DNA from: a bacterium
GTDB lineage: Bacteria; Pseudomonadota; Gammaproteobacteria; Burkholderiales; Thiobacillaceae
NCBI GenBank assembly: GCA_009772925.1
Contig: WOUQ01000006.1
Span: 186,001 to 250,000, forward strand
DNA: 64,000 nucleotides
Direction: 5' to 3'
Positions 7,831-18,091 of the stretch are shown one piece after another. The position numbers and the translations under genes are program-made. The notes under the pieces are model-generated. The model did not search any database and was not told the origin of the DNA. It saw only the letters and a list, made by a program, of their open reading frames with translations. How positions within the stretch are numbered: position 1 is the stretch's first letter; each line of letters begins with the position of its first letter.

Positions 7831-10758
7831 TCACGTCCGCGGCAATGTCGAGTCGGGTGACCGCCGGGGCCAGCGTCGGCGCACCAACTTGCGCACTTCG
7901 CCGAACCAGAGCACGCCGCTGGCCATCACCACGCACACGCCCCACTGGCTCGCCGAGAGCGGTACGGTGCCGAAGGCGAGGTTGAGGAAGGGTAGGTGCA
8001 CAACCGCCACTTGCAACGCCGCCGACAATGCTACTGCGGCCCACAGCCAGTGGTTCGAGAAGGCCGAGTGGAACGCCGATACGGACGCCGAGCGCGCGTT
8101 GAAGCAGTTGAACAGCTGCGTCAGCACCAGCACCGTGAAGGCGGCGGTGCGCGCCAGTTCCAGGCTGTGCGGACCGTCGCCCAGCCAGGCGTCCACTGGC
8201 TCGATCAATCCGCCAGGCAGGAACAGGTCCAGCGTCAGCAGGGTCAGCAGCGCCATGACGACGCCGGCTTCAAGTACGTTCAGCCCCATACCGGCATCGA
8301 TGATGCGCTGGCTGCGCAGGCGCGGTTTGCGCGCCATGACGTCTTTGGCAATCGGGTCCACGCCCATGGCCAGTGCCGGCCCGGTGTCGGTGATCAGGTT
8401 GATCCACAGGATCTGGGTGGCCAGCAGCGGCAGCACCACCGCGCCCCCCGATCCGGTGGCCGTGGCCTTCAGGCCGATGATCCCCGCCCCCACCACGCCG
8501 GCGAACACCGTCAGCACCTCGGCCAGGTTCGACGACAACAGGTAGCGCAGGAACTTGCGGATGTTGCCGAGCACGCCACGCCCCTCGCGCACCGCCAGGA
8601 CGATGGTGGCGAAGTTATCGTCGGCGAGGATCATGCGCGCCGCCTCTTTGGTCACTTCGGTGCCCGCGATGCCCATCGCCACGCCGATGTCGGCGGCCTT
8701 CAGCGCCGGGGCGTCGTTGACGCCGTCGCCGGTCATCGCCACTACCTGGCCTTTGCTCTGCAGTGCCTGCACGATGCGCAACTTGTGCCGGGGCGCGACG
8801 CGGGCGAACACCGAGGTCTGCAGCGCGGCGGCGGTGAAGCCGGCATCGTCCAGTTTGTCGAGCTCGATGCCGGTGAGCACCGGCGCCCCAGCATCGATGA
8901 TGCCGAGATCGGCGGCGATGCGCGCTGCCGTGCGCGGATGATCGCCGGTAATCATGATCACGCGGATGCCCGCCTGGCGGGCCTCGGCGATGGCCACGGT
9001 CGCCTCCTCGCGCGGCGGGTCGATGATGCCGACGGTGCCGAGGTATTCCAGACCCTGCTCGAGTGCCGCCGCCTGCGCCGCATCGGCCGGGATCTGCGCA
9101 TCCGGGGCCAGCGTGCGGCGCGCCACGGCCAGCGTGCGCAGCGCGTCACCGGTCATCGCCGCCAGGTCGGCCAGCACCTGCGCCTGCAGGGCGGCATCCA
9201 GCGCCACCGTGGCCTCGCCCCGGCGGGCGTGGCTGCAATGCGCCAGCAGTACGTCGGGCGCGCCCTTGACGAAGAGCACATGGGCGTCGTTGTCGGCATG
9301 GTCGACCACCAGCACTGACATCATCTTGCGCTGCGAGGTGAAGGGGATTTCGCCGATGCGCTCGAAGCGTTCCTTGCCGTCGGGCGCGGGCTCGCCTTTC
9401 TCTCCTTGGTCTAGCTTGCGTTCGGCCACCAGGAACGCGGCCTCGGTCGGGTCGCCCTGGATGGCCCAGTTGCCGGCGTCATCCTGCTGCAGATGGGCGT
9501 TGCCGGCCAGGCTGCCGCCTTGCAGCACGGCTTGCAATTCTGAGCGCAGGGGGCCTTCGGCCAGTTCGGCGCCTGCGGTCTCGGCGCGCCCCTTGGGGAC
9601 GTAGCCGACGCCGGTGATATCACTGCGCCCCGAGGCCGTCATCACCCGCTGCACGGTCATCTCGCCGCGCGTCAGCGTGCCGGTCTTGTCCGACGCAATC
9701 ACGGACGCCGAGCCGAGCGTCTCGACCGAGGCCAGCTTCTTGACGATGGCGTGGTGGCGCGCCATGCGCCGCACGCCCATCGCCAGCACCACCGACAGGA
9801 TCGCCAGCAGGCCCTCCGGCACGGCGGCCACGGCCAGGGACACCCCCAGCAATAGCACCGTAACGACATCGGCGACGCCCTCGATGTCCGAGATGAGCAG
9901 GATCGTGCCCACCACGGCGGCGGCGATCGCCAACGCCGCGATGCCCAGCACCTTGCCCAGATGGGCGATCTCGACCTGCAACGGTGTCGGTATGTCGGGC
10001 GTGGTGTCCAGCAGGGTGGCGATGCCGCCCATCTCGGTCTGCATGCCAGTGGCGGTGACGATAGCGCGCCCGCTGCCCTGCGCCACCGCCGTGCCCTTGA
10101 ACACCATGTTCAGCCGGTCGCCCAGCGCCGCCGTTCCGGACAGCCGTTGCGTATCCTTCAGCACCGGCTCGCTTTCGCCGGTCAATGGCGCCTCCAGCAG
10201 CTTCAACGCGGCGGCCTGCGCCAGACGCGCATCGGCACCCACGGCGTCGCCTTCGGCGAGCACCAGCAGGTCGCCCTTGACGAGTTCGGCGCTCGGTACC
10301 CGGGCCACCTCACCGTCGCGCAGCACGGCAGAAGTCGCCGTGGTCATCTTCGCCAGCGCCGCCACCGCTTGCGCCGCCTTGGCCTCCTGCAGCCAGCCCA
10401 GCAGCGCATTCAGTACCACCACGAAGGCGATGACGATGGCATCCAGCGGCCAGCCCGCCACACCGGGTTGGCCACGGCCTTCGAACCACCAGGCCGCCAG
10501 CGCCACGGCGGCGGCGGCGCCCAGCAGGTAGACCAGGGGGTCCTGCAACTGGGCCAGCGCGCGGCGCCAGGCGGGCACGGGGGCGATGGCGCGCAGTTCG
10601 TTGGGGCCGTCCGCCTGCAACCGTTTGGCCGCCTCATCGGCGCCGAGTCCGCGTTCCAGGTCAGTCCCAAGGGCCAGGGCCAGGTCGGCGAGGTCGACCA
10701 GTGACGGGTCGTCCGGGGGAGCGCCAGGCCGTGCTGGGTCAGGTTCTTGCGGGCGCAT
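7831..10758 (-). CDS. P-type cation-transporting ATPase (P2A/Ca2+-ATPase-like)
   Basis: 975 aa. An N-terminal cation-ATPase domain is followed by TM1-2, an actuator domain with LTGESEP, TM3-4 with AAVPEGLLAIL, the phosphorylation loop SDKTGTLT (Asp phosphorylated), a nucleotide domain, MITGDHPRTA, MTGDGVNDAPALKAADIG, and C-terminal TM5-10 with NLITDTGPALAMG. This is a complete P2-type pump; the PEGL motif and NxxTD helix favour Ca2+ or a related ion, but the ion cannot be fixed from sequence. ATG 10758 overlaps the ackA stop by one base (TAATG), so translation is coupled to ackA. It is the last gene of the xfp-tal-ackA operon. Confidence 0.9.
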   Translation of the reverse strand: MRPQEPDPARPGAPPDDPSLVDLADLALALGTDLERGLGADEAAKRLQADGPNELRAIAPVPAWRRALAQLQDPLVYLLGAAAAVALAAWWFEGRGQPGVAGWPLDAIVIAFVVVLNALLGWLQEAKAAQAVAALAKMTTATSAVLRDGEVARVPSAELVKGDLLVLAEGDAVGADARLAQAAALKLLEAPLTGESEPVLKDTQRLSGTAALGDRLNMVFKGTAVAQGSGRAIVTATGMQTEMGGIATLLDTTPDIPTPLQVEIAHLGKVLGIAALAIAAAVVGTILLISDIEGVADVVTVLLLGVSLAVAAVPEGLLAILSVVLAMGVRRMARHHAIVKKLASVETLGSASVIASDKTGTLTRGEMTVQRVMTASGRSDITGVGYVPKGRAETAGAELAEGPLRSELQAVLQGGSLAGNAHLQQDDAGNWAIQGDPTEAAFLVAERKLDQGEKGEPAPDGKERFERIGEIPFTSQRKMMSVLVVDHADNDAHVLFVKGAPDVLLAHCSHARRGEATVALDAALQAQVLADLAAMTGDALRTLAVARRTLAPDAQIPADAAQAAALEQGLEYLGTVGIIDPPREEATVAIAEARQAGIRVIMITGDHPRTAARIAADLGIIDAGAPVLTGIELDKLDDAGFTAAALQTSVFARVAPRHKLRIVQALQSKGQVVAMTGDGVNDAPALKAADIGVAMGIAGTEVTKEAARMILADDNFATIVLAVREGRGVLGNIRKFLRYLLSSNLAEVLTVFAGVVGAGIIGLKATATGSGGAVVLPLLATQILWINLITDTGPALAMGVDPIAKDVMARKPRLRSQRIIDAGMGLNVLEAGVVMALLTLLTLDLFLPGGLIEPVDAWLGDGPHSLELARTAAFTVLVLTQLFNCFNARSASVSAFHSAFSNHWLWAAVALSAALQVAVVHLPFLNLAFGTVPLSASQWGVCVVMASGVLWFGEVRKLVRRRWPRRSPDSTLPRT

Positions 10759-11861
10759 TAGCTGTCACCGCCGAGAGCATCAGCCGAGAGATCCTTCAGG
10801 TTGCCAATGACCAGGTCGCGGATGACGGATTCCTCGTCAGCGGCGATCAGCAGGATGGGTTTGGACCCGGCTGCATGCAGCGCCGTTTGGTTGGCGCTGT
10901 TCGCTGCGGGGCTCAGGCTGAAGCCGAGGAAGGCGAGCGGATCGCAGACTGCGGCGCGTATCTGCGGTGCGTGTTCGCCGATGCCGCCGCTGAATACCAG
11001 GGCGTCGATGCCGCCGGCCTGGGCGGCGTAGGCGCCGATGGCGGCGCGGACCTGACGGCAGAAATAGTCCACCGCGAAGGCTGCCGCCGCACTGGGGCTG
11101 GCCAGCAAGCGTTGCATCTCGCTGCTTTCGCCGTCCGACAAGGCCAGCAGGCCCATCTGTCGATAGACCAGATCGCTCAAGGCCGAGGCGTCGAACTGCG
11201 CCGCCAGCGCCAGCATCACGCCGGGATCGAGATCGCCGCTGCGGGTGGCCATGGGAATGCCGCCGCTGGGCGTGTAAGCCATGCTGGTATCCACCGACTG
11301 CAAGCCTTCCAGCAGGCACAGGCTGGCGCCCGCGCCCAAATGCGCGGCAACGATGCGGCCATGCGCGCCTTGACCCAGCAGGGCCGGCAGGCGGGCGGCG
11401 ATGAAGGCGTAGTTGAGGCCATGAAAACCGTAGCGGCGCATGCCCAGTGATTGCGGAATCGGCAGCCGGCGTGCCAGTTCCGGCAGGCTGTGGTGAAAGG
11501 CAGTGTCGAAGCAGGCGAATTGCGGGCAGTCGAAACGGGCCCGGCAGAGTTCGACACCGAGCAGGTTGCCCGGCATGTGGATGGGCGCCAGTGCGCTGAT
11601 GTCGTGCAGTCGGTCGATCTCGGCGGCATCCAGCAAGCGCGCCGCATCGGTAATGTCGCCGCCATGCACAAAGCGGTGGCCGATGGCCTCGGGCCGGGCG
11701 TCGCCCAGGTCGTGCAGCAGGGCGTCGAAGGCTTCCGCATGGTCATGCGGAAATCCCCCGCCGATAGGCCCGTAGCGCCAGTCGCGGCGACTGCCGTCGG
11801 CGCGAAACAGGCTGGCTTTCAGGCTGGATGAGCCGCTGTTGAGGGTCAGGATAGCGGTCAC
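10758..11861 (-). CDS. ackA: Acetate kinase
   Basis: 367 aa with GTG start at 11861, 5 nt after tal. The enzyme interconverts acetyl-phosphate + ADP and acetate + ATP. Visible family motifs are LNSGSSSLK at the N-terminus, RRYGFHGLNY, HLGAGASLC, GGIPMATRSGDLDPG, FSGGIGEHAP and AADEE. It is somewhat shorter than the usual 395-400 aa enzyme because of small internal deletions. Its position after xfp and tal shows the use: it makes ATP from the acetyl-phosphate produced by phosphoketolase. Confidence 0.95.
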   Translation of the reverse strand: MTAILTLNSGSSSLKASLFRADGSRRDWRYGPIGGGFPHDHAEAFDALLHDLGDARPEAIGHRFVHGGDITDAARLLDAAEIDRLHDISALAPIHMPGNLLGVELCRARFDCPQFACFDTAFHHSLPELARRLPIPQSLGMRRYGFHGLNYAFIAARLPALLGQGAHGRIVAAHLGAGASLCLLEGLQSVDTSMAYTPSGGIPMATRSGDLDPGVMLALAAQFDASALSDLVYRQMGLLALSDGESSEMQRLLASPSAAAAFAVDYFCRQVRAAIGAYAAQAGGIDALVFSGGIGEHAPQIRAAVCDPLAFLGFSLSPAANSANQTALHAAGSKPILLIAADEESVIRDLVIGNLKDLSADALGGDS

Positions 11862-11866
11862 TCAGC

Positions 11867-12952
11867 TCACACCATGGCGGCGAGCAGCTTGGCGTAGGCC
11901 TCGGCAAAGAGGCGCACGCCATCGACTTGCAAAGTGTCGCCGATCTCGCCGGGGTCTATGCCCTGACTGGTCAGCGCATAGAAGTGAAGTTGCGCCTCCG
12001 CGATACCCACGCCCAGGCTGTCCTCGGCGCGGCCGTGATCGCGGAATGCTGCCAGGGTGGCGTCCGGCAGGGTGTTGATGGTTTCGTTGCCGATCAGCGG
12101 CTCCACATAGAGCAGATCGCTGTAGTCCGGATTTTTGGTGCCGGTGCTGGCCCACAGCGGTGTTTGTCGGTGCACGCCGGCCAGCGCCAGGGCGGCGAAG
12201 TCAGGGCCATGGAACAGTTCCTGATAACGCTGATGGCAACATTTGGCGAGCGCCACGCCGGTCTTGCCCTTTAGCGCCAGCGAATGGGCCGAGCCGATAG
12301 CCTCGATACGCTGGTCCACCAGGCTATCGACGCGAGACAGGAACACGCTCGCCACCGAGCGTAGCGACCGGGCGTCGCCCCCCGCGTCGAGCCAGCGCTG
12401 CGCCCCGCGCAGATAGGCCTGGGCCACGGCCTCGTACTGCGTTAGGGAAAAGATCAAGGTAACGTTGCAGCGCACGCCGGCGGCAGTCAGTTGCTCGAAT
12501 GCCTGTACGCCGGCAGACGTGGCCGGCACCTTGATCAGCAGGTTGTCGCGCGCTACCGCCTGGCGCAAGCGCAATGCCGCTTCCAGGGTTGCGGCCGCGT
12601 CGTGGGCCAGGGTGGGAGAGACTTCCAGGCTGACATAGCCGGTCTCGCCGGCGCTGATCTCATAAGCCGGCATGAGCGCGTCACAGGCAGCCTGGATGTC
12701 GGGAATCACCAGCGCCTCGTAACGTGCCTCGGCATCCAGGCCGGTGCTGCGCAGACGTTCCAGTTCATCGCGGTACCAGGGGCTGCCGACGATGGCCTTC
12801 TGGAAAATGGCGGGATTGGATGTGACGCCGTCGATACCATCCTCGTCAATCAGGCGTTGCAGTTCGCCTTCCTTGAGCAGCGCGCGGGAGAGGTTGTCGA
12901 GCCAGACGTGCTGGCCCAGTTGCTTGAGTGCGAGCAGTGGATTGGGGTTCAT
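11867..12952 (-). CDS. tal: Transaldolase
   Basis: 361 aa. ATG 12952 overlaps the xfp stop by 4 nt (ATGA) and has GGAG 9 nt upstream. The signatures are [14 protein letters not shown] and NLLIKVPAT with the Schiff-base lysine, then [12 protein letters not shown]. It transfers dihydroxyacetone units between sugar phosphates (sedoheptulose-7-P/glyceraldehyde-3-P and erythrose-4-P/fructose-6-P) and feeds substrate to phosphoketolase. The frame stays open upstream as far as 14347, but that part is antisense-type noise over xfp. Confidence 0.95.
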   Translation of the reverse strand: MNPNPLLALKQLGQHVWLDNLSRALLKEGELQRLIDEDGIDGVTSNPAIFQKAIVGSPWYRDELERLRSTGLDAEARYEALVIPDIQAACDALMPAYEISAGETGYVSLEVSPTLAHDAAATLEAALRLRQAVARDNLLIKVPATSAGVQAFEQLTAAGVRCNVTLIFSLTQYEAVAQAYLRGAQRWLDAGGDARSLRSVASVFLSRVDSLVDQRIEAIGSAHSLALKGKTGVALAKCCHQRYQELFHGPDFAALALAGVHRQTPLWASTGTKNPDYSDLLYVEPLIGNETINTLPDATLAAFRDHGRAEDSLGVGIAEAQLHFYALTSQGIDPGEIGDTLQVDGVRLFAEAYAKLLAAMV

Positions 12953-15324
12953 GGTTGGGTCTCCGGGGTTGGCCATTGCCAGTGGCGGATTTCCGGCTGG
13001 TCTTCGCCGTACTGTTCGATGTAACGCGTGTGTTCGCCCAAGCGGTCGCGCATCTGCTGTTTGATATGTGCGGAAACCGCCTGCATTTTCGGCACCCGGT
13101 CCATCACATCCATCACCAGATGAAAGCGGTCGAGGTGGTTCAGCACGGTCATGTCGAACGGCGTGGTGGTGGTGCCCTCTTCCTTGTAGCCACGCACATG
13201 CAGGTTGGCGTGGTTGAGGCGGCGGTAGGTCAGCCGGTGAATCAGCCAGGGGTAGCCGTGGTAAGCGAACAGAATGGGTTTGTCGGCGGTGAACAGACTG
13301 TCGAAATCCCGATCCGCCAGACCGTGCGGATGTTCTTCGCGCGGTTGCAAGGTCATCAGATCGACCACGTTGATGAAGCGCATCTTCAGTTCGGGAACGA
13401 GCTGACGCAGCAGATCGATCGCCGCCAGCATTTCCAGCGTCGGCACGTCGCCCGCCGCCACCAGGACGATATCCGGCTCGCCGCCCTGGTCGTTGCAGGC
13501 CCATTCCCACAGGCCGATGCCGCTGCGGGTATGGTTGATCGCCGCGTTCATGTTCAGCCACTGCTGCCCCGGCTGTTTGCCGGCGACGATGACGTTGACC
13601 AGGTTGCGGCTGCGCAGACACTGGTCGCTGACGCACAACAGCGTGTTGGCGTCCGGCGGCAGATAGACGCGGATGATGTCGGCCTTCTTGTTGACGACAT
13701 GGTCGATAAAGCCGGGGTCCTGATGCGAGAAGCCGTTGTGGTCCTGGCGCCAGACGTGCGAAGTGAGCAGGATGTTGAGCGAGGCGATCGGTCGTCGCCA
13801 GGGGATGCCATTGCACACCTTGAGCCATTTGGCGTGCTGGTTGAACATCGAATCGACGATGTGGATGAATGCCTCGTAGCAGGTGAACAGCCCGTGCCGG
13901 CCGGTCAGCAGATAGCCTTCCAGCCAGCCCTGGCAGACGTGTTCGGAAAGAATTTCCATGACCCGGCCATCGGCGGCGAGGTGGTCGTCGTAATCGAAGC
14001 GTTCGGCCATCCAGGCCCGGTCGGTGACTTCGAACAGCGCACCCAGCCGGTTGGAATTGATCTCGTCCGGGCCGAAGACGCGGAAGTTTTCGCCGTTGTC
14101 GCGCATCACATCGCGCAGAAAAGTGCCCATCACGCGGGTCGATTCCGCCACCACCGCGCCCGGTTGCGGCACATCCACGGCGTAGGCGGTGAAGTCCGGC
14201 AGCCGCAGATCGCGCAGCAGCAAGCCGCCGTTGGCATGCAGATTGGCGCCCATGCGGCGCGTGCCCTGTGGCGCCAGTTCGGCCAGTTCGGCGAGCAACC
14301 GGCCGTCGGCATCGAACAATTCCTCCGGCCGGTAGGAACGCATCCATTCTTCCAGCAGACGCACATGCTCGGGTTTGTCCATGTCGCTGAACGGCACCTG
14401 ATGCGAGCGCCAGTAGCCTTCGGTTTTCAGGCCGTCGACCTGTTTCGGGCCGGTCCAGCCTTTCGGGCTGATCAGCACGATCATCGGCCAGCGCGGCCGT
14501 TCAGTCGCGCTCTCCAGCCGCGCGCGATACTGAATCGCATGGATTTCGTCCAGCGCCTGATCGAGCGCGGCAGCCATCGCCTGATGCATCGGTTCGGGCT
14601 GATCGCCTTCGACAAACATCGGCGCGTAGCCGTAGCCGATCATCAGGCTTTCCAGTTCGGCCCGCGGAATCCGCGCCAGCACGGCCGGGTTGGCGATCTT
14701 GTAGCCGTTCAGATGCAGGATCGGCAGCACCGCACCGTCGCGCACCGGATCGAGAAACTTGTTGGAATGCCAGGACGTGGCCAGCGGTCCGGTCTCCGCC
14801 TCGCCGTCGCCCACCACACAGCAGGCAATCAGGTCCGGGGTGTCGAACACCGCGCCAAAGGCGTGCAGCAGGGCATAGCCCAGTTCGCCGCCTTCGTGGA
14901 TCGAACCCGGCGTTTCCGGTGCAACGTGACTGGGAATGCCGCCGGGAAAGGAGAACTGCCGGAACAGACGGCGCATGCCTTCGGCGTCTTGCGAGATGTC
15001 GCGATAGACCTCGCTGTAGCTACCTTCCAGATAGGTATTGGCCACCAGCGCCGGGCCACCGTGACCGGGGCCGGCGATGTAGATCAGGTTCAGGTCGTGC
15101 TGTTTGATGACCCGGTTCAGGTGAACGTAAATGAAGTTCAAGCCCGGCGTGGTGCCCCAGTGCCCGAGCAGGCGCGGCTTGATGTGGCTGCGCAGCAGCG
15201 GTTCACGCAGCAGCGGGTTGTCGAACAGGTAGATCTGGCCGACCGAGAGGTAATTGGCGGCGCGCCAGTAGGCGTCGATACGCTGACATGCGTCGGCATC
15301 CAGCACGGCGGTATTCAAGGACAT
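12949..15324 (-). CDS. xfp: Xylulose-5-phosphate/fructose-6-phosphate phosphoketolase
   Basis: 791 aa, full length for the family. The TPP-dependent enzyme splits xylulose-5-P (and often fructose-6-P) to acetyl-phosphate plus a triose or tetrose phosphate. Seen motifs: [57 protein letters not shown], the TPP site [19 protein letters not shown] and [11 protein letters not shown]. It is the first gene of a four-gene operon (xfp-tal-ackA-ATPase) whose genes overlap or nearly touch. Confidence 0.96.
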   Translation of the reverse strand: MSLNTAVLDADACQRIDAYWRAANYLSVGQIYLFDNPLLREPLLRSHIKPRLLGHWGTTPGLNFIYVHLNRVIKQHDLNLIYIAGPGHGGPALVANTYLEGSYSEVYRDISQDAEGMRRLFRQFSFPGGIPSHVAPETPGSIHEGGELGYALLHAFGAVFDTPDLIACCVVGDGEAETGPLATSWHSNKFLDPVRDGAVLPILHLNGYKIANPAVLARIPRAELESLMIGYGYAPMFVEGDQPEPMHQAMAAALDQALDEIHAIQYRARLESATERPRWPMIVLISPKGWTGPKQVDGLKTEGYWRSHQVPFSDMDKPEHVRLLEEWMRSYRPEELFDADGRLLAELAELAPQGTRRMGANLHANGGLLLRDLRLPDFTAYAVDVPQPGAVVAESTRVMGTFLRDVMRDNGENFRVFGPDEINSNRLGALFEVTDRAWMAERFDYDDHLAADGRVMEILSEHVCQGWLEGYLLTGRHGLFTCYEAFIHIVDSMFNQHAKWLKVCNGIPWRRPIASLNILLTSHVWRQDHNGFSHQDPGFIDHVVNKKADIIRVYLPPDANTLLCVSDQCLRSRNLVNVIVAGKQPGQQWLNMNAAINHTRSGIGLWEWACNDQGGEPDIVLVAAGDVPTLEMLAAIDLLRQLVPELKMRFINVVDLMTLQPREEHPHGLADRDFDSLFTADKPILFAYHGYPWLIHRLTYRRLNHANLHVRGYKEEGTTTTPFDMTVLNHLDRFHLVMDVMDRVPKMQAVSAHIKQQMRDRLGEHTRYIEQYGEDQPEIRHWQWPTPETQP

Positions 15325-15475
15325 GTCTTTCTCCAGGCGTTCAGGTTTGGCGTGATGTCAGGCGCGCAAGCAACACGGAGGTGGTCCTTTCTATTGAACG
15401 AGATCCTCTTGCCGATGCGCGTATTGCCGACGGGTAGAGTGTTCCGCGAAAACAATGACAGCAAGCCGTTCGGCC

Positions 15476-15526
15476 TGAGCTTGTCGAAGGCCGATATTGG
15501 CTGGGTGCGGCGGTTCGACAAGCTCA
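15476..15526. repeat. REP-like inverted repeat (GAGCTTGTCGAA type)
   Basis: A perfect 13-bp inverted repeat, TGAGCTTGTCGAA at 15476-15488 and TTCGACAAGCTCA at 15514-15526, is separated by 25 nt. The core is the widespread 'GACAAGCTCA' intergenic palindrome of proteobacteria. It lies in the 232-nt gap between xfp and the PRC-barrel gene. It may be a REP-type element or terminator. Confidence 0.6.
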
Positions 15527-15556
15527 CGCTTGTCACGTCGCTGGTCACGTCGTTTG

Positions 15557-15985
15557 TCACATATAAGCGACGGTATCGGTTGGCCTATCCGCTTTGATCC
15601 CGTAATAGTCGTTGATGTCCCGTGCCCACGCGGCATCCGCCATGTCCGGCCAGTCATCACTATCGAATCCAGGTGCACTCTTGAGGCGATCGGCTTCCAG
15701 GTCGAGTACAAAGCGCTTGTATTCCGTATCGAGTTTCAATGCGCTCCAGGGCACCGCGAACAACTTTTCGCCCATGCCGAGGAAGCCCCCGAATGACAAC
15801 ACGGCGTAGCGAATCTTGCCGCTGACCGTGTCCAGCATTAACTCCTTGATATCGCCCAGACTCTCTTCATTCAGGTTGTAGACCTCGTGGTCCATCAGCG
15901 TGCGGGCGCTGAACAACGCGGGGCCGCGCCCATCGACATGGTGGCCCGTATGCAGACTATCGGCATCACGGTTTTCATCATGCAT
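15557..15985 (-). CDS. PRC-barrel domain protein
   Basis: 142 aa, ATG 15985 with SD AGGAG. The PRC-barrel covers residues about 25-100: FSARTLMDHEVYNLNEESLG, then KELMLDTVSGKIRYAVLSFG and FAVPWSALKLD. The C-terminus has SDDWPDMADAAW and an acidic/Tyr tail. Stand-alone cytosolic PRC-barrel proteins of this kind are common in stress gene clusters; the ligand is unknown. It is transcribed in the same direction as the CsbD gene upstream but separated from it by a hairpin. Confidence 0.85.
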   Translation of the reverse strand: MHDENRDADSLHTGHHVDGRGPALFSARTLMDHEVYNLNEESLGDIKELMLDTVSGKIRYAVLSFGGFLGMGEKLFAVPWSALKLDTEYKRFVLDLEADRLKSAPGFDSDDWPDMADAAWARDINDYYGIKADRPTDTVAYM

Positions 15986-16035
15986 TTCATGCTCCTGTCG
16001 AAACGGTGAAGAACGGCTTAATTCGGTCCTATGAG

Positions 16036-16073
16036 CCCGGGCTGTGACGCCATTCAGCCGATCACAGCCCGGG
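16036..16073 (-). terminator. Long-stem hairpin after csbD-like gene
   Basis: CCCGGGCTGTGA (16036-16047) pairs perfectly with TCACAGCCCGGG (16062-16073), giving a 12-bp stem and 14-nt loop between the CsbD gene and the PRC-barrel gene. No U tract is evident, so termination is only likely. Confidence 0.5.
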
Positions 16074-16091
16074 TTGAGGCGGACGCTGTCT

Positions 16092-16265
16092 TCAGCGTTT
16101 TTTGATGTCTGACTTCAGATCGCCAAACTTGCCCTGGACTTTGCCGGCGGCATTCTCGATCTTGCCTTTTTGTTCCAGCTCGGCATTCCCGACAACCTTG
16201 CCGGTGACTTCCTTCACCTTGCCTTTCGCTTCATGCATACGGCCTTTGAATTGGTCTTTGTTCAT
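16092..16265 (-). CDS. CsbD family stress protein
   Basis: 57 aa, ATG 16265 with SD AGGAG 7 nt upstream. The sequence MNKDQFKGRMHEAKGKVKEV with later QKGKIENAAGKVQGKFGD is the typical small, charged CsbD/YjbJ pattern of two repeated AKGKV-like helices. CsbD-like proteins are general stress proteins of unknown biochemical role. A second CsbD-like segment is fused to the HiPIP at 4712-5209. Confidence 0.85.
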   Translation of the reverse strand: MNKDQFKGRMHEAKGKVKEVTGKVVGNAELEQKGKIENAAGKVQGKFGDLKSDIKKR

Positions 16266-16459
16266 GATGAACTCCTGAGATTAACGGTTGGCAATGGCTC
16301 AAAGCGTCGGACTCGGCAGTCGGCGCTCGCCACGGCTCGATAGTCGGCCCCGCGCCGGGCTCGTTCTGTACGGCAACACACACGGCGATCCGGTGCAGGC
16401 GTTCGCCGGCACCCGAAAAAGCTACCGGTGGCGGAGGTCCGGAGATGATTCGTTCGCGT

Positions 16460-17014
16460 TCATGATCGGGGAACCTTGAATTCCGGGTCGACCCGGGCGG
16501 GCGCCCGCATTGGCGGGGCGGTTTGCGTCATCAAATCGATGTTTTCCTGGCTCACCAGAGGCGCACCGAGCCGGGCCGCGAGTCTTTCCGCTCCCTGCTT
16601 CATGACCATTCCATGGTTACGGATGAACATCGCGCGGGCAAACGGGGCGATCAGGTTCATCCACCAGCGGGTGCTGCGCACATGCCACTCGTAGCGAACG
16701 ACGCTGGCACCCTCCTGGCGGGAGAAATGCCAGCGTCCAATCCCTTCCAGGTCGCCTTCAACAGTGCCTTCGATGGCCACCAGCCTTTCGATGTGTGTGG
16801 CGCGCACCTGGAACACCACCCGGTAAGGAAATTTCCCCTGCCAGGAATAGCGCAAGACGCTGTTGAGGCCATCGGGATCACCGGCGGCAACTTCCTCCAC
16901 TTTCTTCACGGCCGGCCACCAGACCGGCCAGATCGGGGTGTCGTGGATGGCCGCGTAGACCGCCTCCAGCGGTGCCTCGATGCACCAGATGGTCAGCAAG
17001 CGATATTCAGTCAC
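16460..17014 (-). CDS. SRPBCC (START-like) family protein
   Basis: 184 aa from GTG 17014, preceded by TTGGAGAG; the upstream ATG at 17065 lacks support. The fold signature is EAPLEAVYAAIHDTPIWPVW, then strands LRYSWQGKFPYRVVFQVRAT and GRWHFSR, ending with a long helix. SRPBCC domains bind hydrophobic ligands (polyketide cyclase/dehydrase group). It may form a unit with the FMN reductase gene upstream on the same strand, 66 nt away. The substrate is unknown. Confidence 0.8.
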   Translation of the reverse strand: MTEYRLLTIWCIEAPLEAVYAAIHDTPIWPVWWPAVKKVEEVAAGDPDGLNSVLRYSWQGKFPYRVVFQVRATHIERLVAIEGTVEGDLEGIGRWHFSRQEGASVVRYEWHVRSTRWWMNLIAPFARAMFIRNHGMVMKQGAERLAARLGAPLVSQENIDLMTQTAPPMRAPARVDPEFKVPRS

Positions 17015-17080
17015 TGGCTCTCCAACGCGATACGTCAGCGGAAAGCCGGCTGAGCAGCCAGGCAACCCGGCCGACCGAGA

Positions 17081-17644
17081 TCATCCACCGTCCCGTGAGC
17101 CAGCTTTGGCGAGACGTGCCAGCGCGGCCAGGAGCTTCCGAATCTGCTCCCGGGTCGGCGCATCAGTCAGCCTGCCATCCTGATCGAAGCGCTGGGCGGC
17201 ATTGGCGATCATCACCTCAGGCCGATTGACCACGGGCATGTCGAAGGCGACGAGGATTTGGCGCAGATGGTATTGCGCCCGGGCCGTGCCCAGGCTTCCG
17301 GGTGAAGCGCCCATCAGCGCCGCCGGTTTGCCGGTCCAGGCGCTTTCGCCAAACGGCCGCGAGGCCCAGTCGATGGCGTTCTTGAGCACGCCGGGAACCG
17401 AATAGTTGTACTCCGGCGTCGCGAACAGGATGGCATCGGCGGCCAGAATCCGCCGCTTGAATTCCTGCACGGCGGCCGGCAACGCCATTTCCGCATCCTG
17501 ATTGAACACCGGAATGCCATGGAGTTCGATCAGTTCCAGCACCGCGCCTTCAGGCATAAGTTCCCGCGCCGCCTTGAGCGCGGCATGGTTGTAGGAGTCT
17601 TTGCGCAGACTGCCGACGATACCCAGGATGGTGATTTCACTCAT
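17081..17644 (-). CDS. NADPH-dependent FMN reductase / quinone reductase
   Basis: 187 aa, ATG 17644 with SD AGGAG. A flavodoxin-like fold with the FMN phosphate loop GSLRKDSYN and the family signature PEYNYSVPGVLKNAIDWASR. Such enzymes reduce FMN, quinones, azo dyes or chromate with NADPH; the natural substrate cannot be told. It is likely cotranscribed with the SRPBCC gene. Confidence 0.9.
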   Translation of the reverse strand: MSEITILGIVGSLRKDSYNHAALKAARELMPEGAVLELIELHGIPVFNQDAEMALPAAVQEFKRRILAADAILFATPEYNYSVPGVLKNAIDWASRPFGESAWTGKPAALMGASPGSLGTARAQYHLRQILVAFDMPVVNRPEVMIANAAQRFDQDGRLTDAPTREQIRKLLAALARLAKAGSRDGG

Positions 17645-17773
17645 TTTCTCGGCTCCTAGTGCAAATGGTTTTTTCTTCCGCGCTCGATTGAGGGCAATGT
17701 CGAATATCGCCGTTATTTCGTGGCGATACGCCGGGCATTCCGGAAGCGAGGCTCTCCATGGCAATGCCTTTCA

Positions 17774-18091
17774 TCAACGTGCCCCGAACCTTTCAAGCCG
17801 CGCCTGCAAGGCAGCGATGTCATCGAGCAGATCCAGGGCCAAAGCCACCCCCGGCGGATTGATCTCCAGGTCGCGGCTGAGCCACAAGGCCAGCTTGGCG
17901 CGACGCAAGGCGGATCCGGTGAAGCGCCAGTCCTGGGGTGCTTCACCGACCGGCTCCAGCACCCCCTCGTACACCCAGGCGATGACGTGGGCCTCGGGAG
18001 CGCGACAGGCCTGGGACAACTCGACCAGCGTCAACTGGATTTCCTCCTCGACGATGACGCCGCGGACCGGTTGGGAGTCTGCATTGCTCAT
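17774..18091 (-). CDS. cbpM: Chaperone modulator CbpM
   Basis: 105 aa. The start overlaps the cbpA stop by 4 nt (ATGA at 18088-18091). MerR-like helical content and the WVYEGVLEPVG segment fit CbpM, which binds the J domain of CbpA and inhibits it. The tight overlap with a DnaJ-type gene supports the assignment. Confidence 0.9.
   Translation of the reverse strand: MSNADSQPVRGVIVEEEIQLTLVELSQACRAPEAHVIAWVYEGVLEPVGEAPQDWRFTGSALRRAKLALWLSRDLEINPPGVALALDLLDDIAALQARLERFGAR

Noticed and set aside
12953-14347. N-terminal extension of tal through the xfp gene (826-aa frame)
   Set aside because: The frame is open, but the part before ATG 12952 overlaps xfp in another frame and is not transaldolase-like; the ATGA overlap with SD marks the real start.
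12928-15597. 889-codon plus-strand frame opposite xfp
   Set aside because: Antisense shadow of the phosphoketolase gene; no SD and no recognisable domain.
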